The notes under the pieces were generated by a model that made no database searches, had not been told where the DNA came from, and saw only the letters and a list, made by a program, of their open reading frames with translations. The position numbers and the translations under genes are program-made. Below are positions 8,503-14,386 of a DNA stretch of 44,989 bases, piece by piece (the first letter of the stretch is position 1; each line of letters starts with the position of its first letter). Origin of the DNA: Lachnospiraceae bacterium (GTDB taxonomy: Bacteria > Bacillota > Clostridia > Lachnospirales > Lachnospiraceae); assembly GCA_017520155.1 (NCBI GenBank), contig JAFXGR010000080.1, forward strand, positions 1 to 44,989, read 5' to 3'.

Positions 8503-9358
8503 TGCAATTCTTTTTGATTGGGATGGGACAGCCGTAACCTCAAGAAAGGCCCCTGCAGATGAAGCCTGTGCAGCAATGAAGCCTTTATTAGCAAAGGGAA
8601 TCCCTTTGGTGATTATTTCCGGGACTACCTATGAGAATATTGCCGGTGGTAAACTGGAAAGTTTCTTTACCGTAGAAGAATTACAGAATTTATATCTGGG
8701 GTTGGGAAGAGGGGCTTATCAGTATGCCTATACAAAAGAGGGACGGCCTTATATATTCCGGGATTTGCTTCCGGACAGAGAAGGAACTCTCTTAATCCAT
8801 GAGATTTGCTTTAATATTCACCAGACTCTGTTAAGAGATTATGGTTTTGCCACAGATATTGTCTTTACCAGACCAAATTACTGTAAGATAGATTTGATGC
8901 CGGAGCATGACCGAGGAGATCAACTGTTTATGCAGTCCGATGAATTAGGGGCCCTAAAGGATAAGCTGATAAATCATGGAATTCAGGGAGGACTTCAACA
9001 CTTGCTGGATTTGGCAGAAGAGCTGGGAGAAGAAAAAGGAATGAAAGTTCTTTCTACCTGTGATGCCAAATATTTAGAAGTAGGGATTTCTTCTAAATCA
9101 GACAACGCTGATTTAATTATGGAGAAATTGAGAGAAAGAGGAATAAAGCCTGAGAATTGCGCCTTTTTCGGAGATGAATATGTAGGAATTGAAAAGGGGA
9201 TTTATGGTTCAGATTCTTTTATGAGAACAGAAATCACAAAGGTGGGAGACTTCTTCGATGTATCGGAAGTAGAAGGAGATCGACCGGAAGGTGTACAAAG
9301 ATTAGGAGGCGGAGTAACTACCTTCTTAAATTTCTTAAAAGAACAGGCTAAGGAATAA
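8489..9358 (+). CDS. HAD superfamily (Cof/IIB type) phosphatase
   Basis: A 289-residue HAD hydrolase starting inside the GH65 gene, behind an AAGGAGA box in that gene's 3' end. Motif I is DWDGT (Asp10 nucleophile, Asp12 acid/base), motif II is the SGT of VIISGTTYENI, the motif III lysine lies in LEVGISSKSDN, and motif IV is FFGDE (Asp229, Glu230). The long insert between motifs II and III is a C2 cap, so this is the Cof-like class IIB and not the class I beta-phosphoglucomutase that usually accompanies GH65 genes. It may dephosphorylate a sugar phosphate from this pathway. The substrate is unknown. No clear terminator directly follows the stop. Confidence 0.88.
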   Translation: MKKYSAILFDWDGTAVTSRKAPADEACAAMKPLLAKGIPLVIISGTTYENIAGGKLESFFTVEELQNLYLGLGRGAYQYAYTKEGRPYIFRDLLPDREGTLLIHEICFNIHQTLLRDYGFATDIVFTRPNYCKIDLMPEHDRGDQLFMQSDELGALKDKLINHGIQGGLQHLLDLAEELGEEKGMKVLSTCDAKYLEVGISSKSDNADLIMEKLRERGIKPENCAFFGDEYVGIEKGIYGSDSFMRTEITKVGDFFDVSEVEGDRPEGVQRLGGGVTTFLNFLKEQAKE

Positions 9359-9406
9359 AACAGAGCTTTTAAACGAGAAAAACCGCTTAAGATAGATAAA
9401 AAATAA

Positions 9407-9550
9407 GTAACCATTCAGAGCCATACTAGAGAATCCTTAGGATTTTCTCATTTTGGTTTCTCGTCAAATGAATTTATCAGAAAAACTGTTCTCAAATGCA
9501 AGTATTCATCACAGTTTTTCTGATATATTCGCTTGGCTCTGAATAGTTAC
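9407..9550. repeat. Inverted-repeat element, copy A (three-hairpin, 144 bp)
   Basis: The ends are GTAACCATTCAGAGCCA (9407-9423) and TGGCTCTGAATAGTTAC (9534-9550), complementary over 17 bp with one mismatch. Inside are a short hairpin (GAGAATCC with GGATTTTCTC, 9429-9450) and a perfect 15-bp stem TATCAGAAAAACTGT / ACAGTTTTTCTGATA (9475-9489 and 9511-9525). No reading frame is present. Two related copies lie at 19855 and 34105. It fits a MITE or other small structured intergenic repeat; function is unknown. Confidence 0.8.
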
Positions 9551-9572
9551 AAAAATAATAGAATTGGTAAAA

Positions 9573-9604
9573 TTAAGGAGCAGATCTTTTGATTTGCTCC
9601 TTAA
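9573..9604. other. Hairpin downstream of repeat copy A
   Basis: TTAAGGAGCA (9573-9582) pairs perfectly with TGCTCCTTAA (9595-9604) around a 12-base loop, followed by AAATTTT. It may act as the terminator for the sugar operon, but the T run is weak and it lies 214 bases after the last gene. The rest of 9359-9895, apart from the listed repeat, promoter and leader, shows nothing that I recognise. Confidence 0.5.
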
Positions 9605-9695
9605 AAATTTTGGGGGAAGCTTCTTAAAAATAAGTAAAATAATAAGGGGAAATAAAATAAATAGTAGAAAAAATATAAAAAAATAAAACAATTAT

Positions 9696-9724
9696 TTGAC
9701 TACTCCACTGTGAAGTCATATAAT
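9696..9724 (+). promoter_or_regulatory. Consensus sigma-A promoter of the chemoreceptor gene
   Basis: TTGACT (9696-9701), a 17-base spacer and TATAAT (9719-9724) match the vegetative consensus in 11 of 12 positions. The start of transcription would be near 9731, leaving a leader of about 165 bases before the GTG at 9896. There is no sigma-D type motif here, although chemoreceptor genes are often read by that factor. Confidence 0.85.
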
Positions 9725-9762
9725 ATAAATTGTAAAAGCAAATGGGATGTGAGATAAATCTG

Positions 9763-9827
9763 ATTATACGAACCAAAATGTGGTTCGTATAATACAGTTT
9801 TATGAAAAGTGATGAAAATGACTTTTC
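9763..9827 (+). promoter_or_regulatory. Structured 5' leader of the chemoreceptor mRNA
   Basis: Two consecutive hairpins lie between the promoter and the start. ATTATACGAACCA (9763-9775) pairs perfectly with TGGTTCGTATAAT (9781-9793), and GAAAAGT (9804-9810) pairs with ACTTTTC (9821-9827). The first stem is followed by ACAGTTTT, a weak T run. I do not recognise a known riboswitch; the conserved core of the GEMM cyclic-di-GMP class is not visible. Confidence 0.55.
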
Positions 9828-9895
9828 GTAACTAGGCACATATGCATTTGTAAAGGAAGCAGGGGGAGCACAAGAGAGAAACGGAGGGCGATAAA

Positions 9896-11593
9896 GTGGG
9901 AAAGGAAAATAGGAAGGAACATCATGTAAAAAGTCAGGCAGAGGAGCTGAAATTAATTACCAAAACCACATATTCTATTGTGATTGTTGCAGTAATTGTT
10001 TTAGCAATATTTGTATTTTTAACAATTTTTAGTCAGAGGAAAAGCCAAATTCAGCTGGAAAATACCATGTATTTAACACAGTTTTGTACCGGTTCTGAGA
10101 ATTTAACCAGTGCGGTACAGGCTTTTGCGGTTACTGCAGACGAAAAATACTACCAGGAATATATGGATGAGCTGGAAGTAGTAAAGAATCGTGATATTGC
10201 GTTAGAAGGTCTTAAAAAAAATGGATTAAAAGACAGTGAATGGGATATGATTAACAATATCTCTAATTTGTCTAATGAACTTGTGCCATTGGAAACATCT
10301 GCCATGGACAGTGCCAGAGCGGGAGATACCAAGACTGCCATGGATTATGTTTTTGGAGATGAATATGAAGATACGGTACATATTATTAACAATGATACAG
10401 ACGTGTTAATTAATACCGTACAGGAAAGAATGGCAAAAGAACAAAAAACAGTTAATTTTATTATGTACACCTGTGAAGTAATCTTTATTATTATCTGTGT
10501 GGTCATGGTTCGCATGATTATTAAAACCATTCATTTTTCCAAGAGAGAGCTGCTGGATTCTATTGTTGGAGTATCCTCAGCATTGGGAGAGTTGTCTCAG
10601 GGTCATTTAGATGCAGATCTTACCAGAATGCATGTGGATGAAAGTGAAGTAGGACGAATGGTAGGAGCCCTGCAGTATATGGAAAATAATTTTAATGAGA
10701 TGATTTCTGAAATTTCTAATGTACTGGAATCTATGGCTCACGGAAACTATCGTGTAGATGTGAATAAGGAATACGTAGGGGATTTCTTTAAGATTAAAGA
10801 ATCCTTATTGGATATTGTGGATGAAACAAAGAAGGTATTAGCTACCATTCAGATTACCGCACAGGAAATTGATAGTGGATCTGAGCAGATGGCAAAGGCA
10901 GCTATGGATTTGGCTGAGGGAAGTACAGTTCAATCTCAGATGGTTCAGGAAGTTGCGGAAATGGTAAATAAGATGGCAGTTTCCCTGGAGAATAAGGCAA
11001 AAGAAGCAGAAGAAACCGTGAAAATGGCAGAAGGTGCTGCAGCAGTAATGATGGATGGAAATGCCAAGATGCAGGAATTAAAAGAAGCTATTGGTGAGAT
11101 TGAAAAATGCTCCAATGAGATTCATAATATTATCGGAACCATTGAAGATATTGCAAATCAAACTAATCTCTTATCCTTAAATGCATCTATTGAAGCAGCC
11201 AGAGCAGGAGATGCGGGAAGAGGCTTTGCAGTAGTTGCAGAACAGGTAAAAAATCTTGCGGAGGAATCTGCAAATGCAGCAGGAGAAACAAAGAAATTAA
11301 TTGAGACTACAGTAGCTGCGGTACGAAAGGGAATCAGCTTTGCAGATGTTACGGCAGAAAGTATGAACAGTGTTATTTCCAAAGCTCAGGAATCTATCGG
11401 AATGATGAATAAGATATCCATAGAACTAAGAGAAGAAGTTACCAATATGTATCAAATTGATTCCGATGTGGCAAGAGTAGCGGAAATTGTAGATAACAAC
11501 TCTGCAACCAGTGAAGAAACTGCAGCAGTCAGCCAGCAGCAGACAGCCCAGGTAGCAACCATGGTACAGATGCTTGAACAGTTTAAGATTTAA
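9896..11593 (+). CDS. Methyl-accepting chemotaxis protein
   Basis: A 565-residue membrane chemoreceptor. Segments at about 26-47 and 185-208 bracket an extracytoplasmic helical sensor region of about 137 residues (four-helix-bundle type). A HAMP domain and the cytoplasmic signalling coiled coil follow, with the conserved hairpin tip [19 protein letters not shown] at about 421-439 that contacts CheA and CheW. It ends without a CheR-binding pentapeptide. The start is GTG, chosen because GGAGGG lies 7 bases upstream and no ATG fits. It stands alone between non-coding stretches, with its own consensus promoter, a structured leader and a terminator. Its ligand cannot be predicted. It agrees with the flagellar genes at the far end of the window. 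Confidence 0.95.
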   Translation: MGKENRKEHHVKSQAEELKLITKTTYSIVIVAVIVLAIFVFLTIFSQRKSQIQLENTMYLTQFCTGSENLTSAVQAFAVTADEKYYQEYMDELEVVKNRDIALEGLKKNGLKDSEWDMINNISNLSNELVPLETSAMDSARAGDTKTAMDYVFGDEYEDTVHIINNDTDVLINTVQERMAKEQKTVNFIMYTCEVIFIIICVVMVRMIIKTIHFSKRELLDSIVGVSSALGELSQGHLDADLTRMHVDESEVGRMVGALQYMENNFNEMISEISNVLESMAHGNYRVDVNKEYVGDFFKIKESLLDIVDETKKVLATIQITAQEIDSGSEQMAKAAMDLAEGSTVQSQMVQEVAEMVNKMAVSLENKAKEAEETVKMAEGAAAVMMDGNAKMQELKEAIGEIEKCSNEIHNIIGTIEDIANQTNLLSLNASIEAARAGDAGRGFAVVAEQVKNLAEESANAAGETKKLIETTVAAVRKGISFADVTAESMNSVISKAQESIGMMNKISIELREEVTNMYQIDSDVARVAEIVDNNSATSEETAAVSQQQTAQVATMVQMLEQFKI

Positions 11594-11611
11594 AAACACA
11601 CAGAAAATGAG

Positions 11612-11640
11612 GACCGGATTTGAAATCCGGTCTTTCTTTG
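11612..11640 (+). terminator. Terminator after the chemoreceptor gene
   Basis: GACCGGATT (11612-11620) and AATCCGGTC (11624-11632) form a perfect 9-bp stem with a three-base loop, followed by TTTCTTTG. It is 18 bases after the stop. Confidence 0.85.
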
Positions 11641-11734
11641 TTCGGTTTTACTCTTACTTTTTCTTGCAGGAAATATATCACGATGTTACAATATCAATAC
11701 ATTAGTTATATACATTTACAATGGAGAGAAGATT

Positions 11735-12541
11735 ATGCCTACTACATATGCTCATTATAAGTTAGGCCTTGAAGTACGAAAGAAAGCGACACCTCAGGTT
11801 GCTGATATTATAGAAGAATATCCGCAGCTGTTTCAGATTGGACTTCATGGTCCTGATTTATTATTTTATTATAAAGCTTTAAGTAAAAATAAAGTAAATA
11901 AGATTGGATATCATTTACATGAGTTGCCGGGAAGAGTTTATTTTGAGCAGGCAGCCAAGGTAATAAAGAAAAAAGATTATCATAAAGCGTATCTTGCTTA
12001 TACCCTAGGTTTTTTATGTCACTATATTTTGGATGTTACCTGTCATGGATGGGTAAATGAAAATGTGAAGAAGCAGGTTGCTGACCATTTGGAAATTGAA
12101 GCAGAGTTGGATAGAGAGCTTTTGCTTCGGGAGGGAAAGGATCCCCAAAAGGCCATACTTACGGGACATTTACAGCCGGGAAGAAAAAATGCAGAGGTAA
12201 TTTGTGACTTTTTTCCTGAATTAACAGTGGAAGAAATAGAAAAATCTATAGAAGATATGATTTTTTATCTTAATTTGATTGTGGCTAAGAATCCCTTAAA
12301 ACGATGGATTTTAACCACTGCCTTAAAATTAGCAGGAAAATATGAGGCTTTTCATGGATTAATTATTAATAAGCATAAGAATGAAAACTGCAGTGACTGT
12401 ACCAATCGCTTGCTGGAGCTTTTTGAAGAGGGAAAGGAAAAAGCTCTTCGCCTCACAGATGAATATGTGGATTACGTATATGGAATCAAGGAATTGGATC
12501 CCCTTTATCATTACAATTTTGATTCCCTTTTGGTGCCGTAG
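11735..12541 (+). CDS. Zinc-dependent phospholipase C domain protein
   Basis: A 268-residue protein opening with PTTYAHYKLGLEV, the usual start of small clostridial proteins with the zinc-dependent phospholipase C fold (PF00882 type). Potential metal ligands are spread as in that fold: His7, the HGPD motif near residue 35, the histidine of YHLHELPGR, the HYILDVTCHGWVN segment and Asp/Glu residues further on. There is no signal peptide, so unlike secreted alpha-toxin it should be cytoplasmic, and lipase activity is not established for this subgroup. It appears to be a single gene with an ATGGAGAGAAG-type ribosome site. The physiological substrate is unknown. Confidence 0.85.
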   Translation: MPTTYAHYKLGLEVRKKATPQVADIIEEYPQLFQIGLHGPDLLFYYKALSKNKVNKIGYHLHELPGRVYFEQAAKVIKKKDYHKAYLAYTLGFLCHYILDVTCHGWVNENVKKQVADHLEIEAELDRELLLREGKDPQKAILTGHLQPGRKNAEVICDFFPELTVEEIEKSIEDMIFYLNLIVAKNPLKRWILTTALKLAGKYEAFHGLIINKHKNENCSDCTNRLLELFEEGKEKALRLTDEYVDYVYGIKELDPLYHYNFDSLLVP

Positions 12542-12574
12542 TACAGAAAAATTGTCAGCCATTTAAGAAGCCAT

Positions 12575-12610
12575 AAGACTGAATTGTTAAAGTTTAGGGA
12601 TAGCTATACC
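12575..12610. repeat. Possible relic of the 14137 fold-back element end
   Basis: Two blocks are identical to the left end region of the fold-back element: AAGACTGAATTGTTA (12575-12589; also 14116-14130) and ATAGCTATACC (12600-12610; also 14156-14166). They are 10 bases apart here and 25 apart there. The stretch lies in the gap before the MFS gene. It could be the decayed or excised end of a second copy. Confidence 0.5.
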
Positions 12611-12653
12611 GATGAAGAATGAAAAACACAGGAAGGAAAGAAAGGACAAAAAT

Positions 12654-13892
12654 ATGAAATTTTCCAAGGAAGAAAAAAGCTGGATTCTGTATGATGTGGG
12701 GAATTCTGCCTTCACCTTATTGATGGCAACTATTATGCCCATTTATTTTAATTATCTGGCAGAAAGCGGAGGACTTACGGAGGTAGAGTATTTGGCCTAC
12801 TGGGGGTATGCAGCCTCCATTACCACGTTGATTGTGGCTTTGCTGGGGCCTGTTTGCGGTTCTATTGCAGATACCAAAGGATTAAAAAAGCCTATATTTC
12901 TTGCCGCGTTGTTCATAGGAGTTGTAGGTTGCATTTCCTTGGGATTAGCTAAACAATGGCTGATTTTTCTTATTATATTTGTTATTGCTAAGGTGGGATA
13001 TTCCAGCAGCCTTATTTTTTATGATGCTATGTTGACAGACGTAACCACAGAAGAGAAAATGGATCAGGTATCTTCCTTAGGATATGCTTTGGGCTATATT
13101 GGAAGCTGTATTCCCTTCTTCCTTTGTCTTGTACTGGTACTTGGAGGAAGTGGCTTTGGTCTTTCTATGGAAGTGGCTATGATGTTCTCCTTTATTATTA
13201 CTGCAGCCTGGTGGGTAATCATGACCCTTCCTTTATTAAAGAATTATAAGCAGATTTACTATGTGGAAAGAAAGCCCCATGTAGTGGCAGAAGGCTTTAA
13301 ACGCTTGGGAAGAACCTTTAAAAATGTAAAAAAGGAAAAAAAGATTTTTATTTTCCTACTGGCCTTTTTCTTCTATATTGATGGTGTATATACCATTATT
13401 GATATGGCAACAGCCTACGGCTCTGCTTTAGGACTGGATACCACCGGACTTTTGATTGCTCTTTTGGTAACCCAGATTGTGGCTTTTCCCTTTGCCATTT
13501 TATTTGGAAGACTTGCAAAAAAATATAGTGCAGAATCTTTAATTACGGTATGTATTACCGCTTATTTTGGTATTGCGGTATATGCTTACTTTTTACAAAA
13601 TCAGGTACAGTTTTTCACCTTGGCAGTTTGGGTGGGAATGTTTCAGGGAGGAATTCAAGCCTTATCCCGTTCTTATTTTACCAAGATTATTCCTGCTGAA
13701 AGAGCGGGAGAATATTTTGGTTTAATGGACATTTGCGGAAAAGGAGCAGCCTTTATCGGTACTGCTGTAGTCAGTGGAGTATCCCAGCTTACGGGAGATA
13801 TTAACAAAGGAGTAGGTGCCATTGCTGTCTTTTTTGTTATCGGTATGATTCTATTTCGGATGTCAGTAAAGGCGGAAAACGAAGGAGTATAG
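12654..13892 (+). CDS. MFS transporter, UMF1/Atg22-like family
   Basis: A 412-residue membrane protein with about twelve hydrophobic segments. The start MKFSKEEKSWILYDVGNSAFTLL is diagnostic of the Atg22-like UMF1 family, where the W-x-L-Y-D-x-x-N-S-A-F phrase precedes the first helix. Other family features are GPVCGSIADTKGLKKP (the loop 2-3 motif) and QGGIQALSRSYFTKIIP. The family exports or takes up small solutes, and bacterial substrates are mostly undefined. ATG 12654 is preferred over in-frame ATG 12612 because AAAGGA precedes it by 8 bases and the extra 14 residues are highly charged. It ends in a strong terminator, and the flanking gaps carry repeat-like sequence on both sides. Confidence 0.9.
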   Translation: MKFSKEEKSWILYDVGNSAFTLLMATIMPIYFNYLAESGGLTEVEYLAYWGYAASITTLIVALLGPVCGSIADTKGLKKPIFLAALFIGVVGCISLGLAKQWLIFLIIFVIAKVGYSSSLIFYDAMLTDVTTEEKMDQVSSLGYALGYIGSCIPFFLCLVLVLGGSGFGLSMEVAMMFSFIITAAWWVIMTLPLLKNYKQIYYVERKPHVVAEGFKRLGRTFKNVKKEKKIFIFLLAFFFYIDGVYTIIDMATAYGSALGLDTTGLLIALLVTQIVAFPFAILFGRLAKKYSAESLITVCITAYFGIAVYAYFLQNQVQFFTLAVWVGMFQGGIQALSRSYFTKIIPAERAGEYFGLMDICGKGAAFIGTAVVSGVSQLTGDINKGVGAIAVFFVIGMILFRMSVKAENEGV

Positions 13893-13902
13893 AGAAAAAA
13901 TG

Positions 13903-13946
13903 AAAACGAGAGATATCTAAAGAGCATCAGAGTCTCTCGTTTTTTA
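13903..13946 (+). terminator. Terminator after the MFS transporter
   Basis: AAAACGAGAGA (13903-13913) pairs with TCTCTCGTTTT (13933-13943) and the right arm continues into a T run. It starts 10 bases after the stop codon. Confidence 0.85.
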
Positions 13947-14136
13947 TGTATGCTTTTGGCAGCTTCCGGTTATTTGAAAATTTTCTTCTGTGACAGACAG
14001 AAAAAATCACAGTTTTAAAAGAACTTATATATGAGCTTACCTTGATAAAGGAAGAGATGATCATATTACCATGGAGCAAAAGAAAGAAGAGAGCTGTGTC
14101 TGCAGCTGGAAGTCAAAGACTGAATTGTTATAAAGT

Positions 14137-14302
14137 CTAGTGTAACGTTTTCTAAATAGCTATACCATTCACATAGTATATTTTTCTGAGAGTGAAGTTC
14201 AAAAAACGTAGGCGTAGCGGGCTACGCTGAGGATTTTTGAATCTTTGCTATCAGGAAAATAGGCATGTGATATGGTATAGTTAATTTAAAAACGTTGCAC
14301 TA
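14137..14302. repeat. 166-bp fold-back (long-palindrome) element
   Basis: The stretch is an imperfect palindrome about a centre at 14219/14220 (CGTAGC GG GCTACG). The outer ends are CTAGTGTAACGTTTT on the left and, read from the other strand, CTAGTGCAACGTTTTT on the right. Further in, CTATACCATTCACAT on the left faces CTATACCATATCACAT on the right. The two ends are each 82.5 bases from the centre. No coding frame is evident. This is the organisation of a fold-back MITE. It occupies the 13893-14386 gap; between the MFS terminator and the element I see no other feature beyond a 15-base repeat block at 14116-14130. Confidence 0.85.
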
Positions 14303-14324
14303 GTTTTACAAACGATTTCTTAGG

Positions 14325-14353
14325 TCGACGAAAATTCCCTTCTATGTTATACT
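14325..14353 (+). promoter_or_regulatory. Promoter of the Tet(M)-like GTPase gene
   Basis: TCGACG (14325-14330), a 17-base spacer and TATACT (14348-14353) give 4/6 and 5/6 matches to the sigma-A hexamers. Transcription would start near 14360, only about 27 bases before the ATG. Confidence 0.6.
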
Positions 14354-14375
14354 ATCTGCATAATACATAGAAGGG
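14337..14375. promoter_or_regulatory. Palindrome spanning the -10 region and ribosome binding site
   Basis: CCCTTCTATGT (14337-14347) and ACATAGAAGGG (14365-14375) are perfect 11-bp inverted repeats separated by 17 bases. The right arm contains the AGAAGGGAG ribosome binding site of the GTPase gene and the left arm runs up to the -10 box. It could be a repressor operator at the transcription start. If transcription begins further upstream, the same arms would form an RNA hairpin that hides the ribosome binding site. Confidence 0.6.
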
Positions 14376-14386
14376 AGTCATTTTTC

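Noticed and set aside
9731-9895. A known cyclic-di-GMP riboswitch before the chemoreceptor
   Set aside because: The conserved core of the GEMM class and its tetraloop receptor could not be found; only generic hairpins are present.
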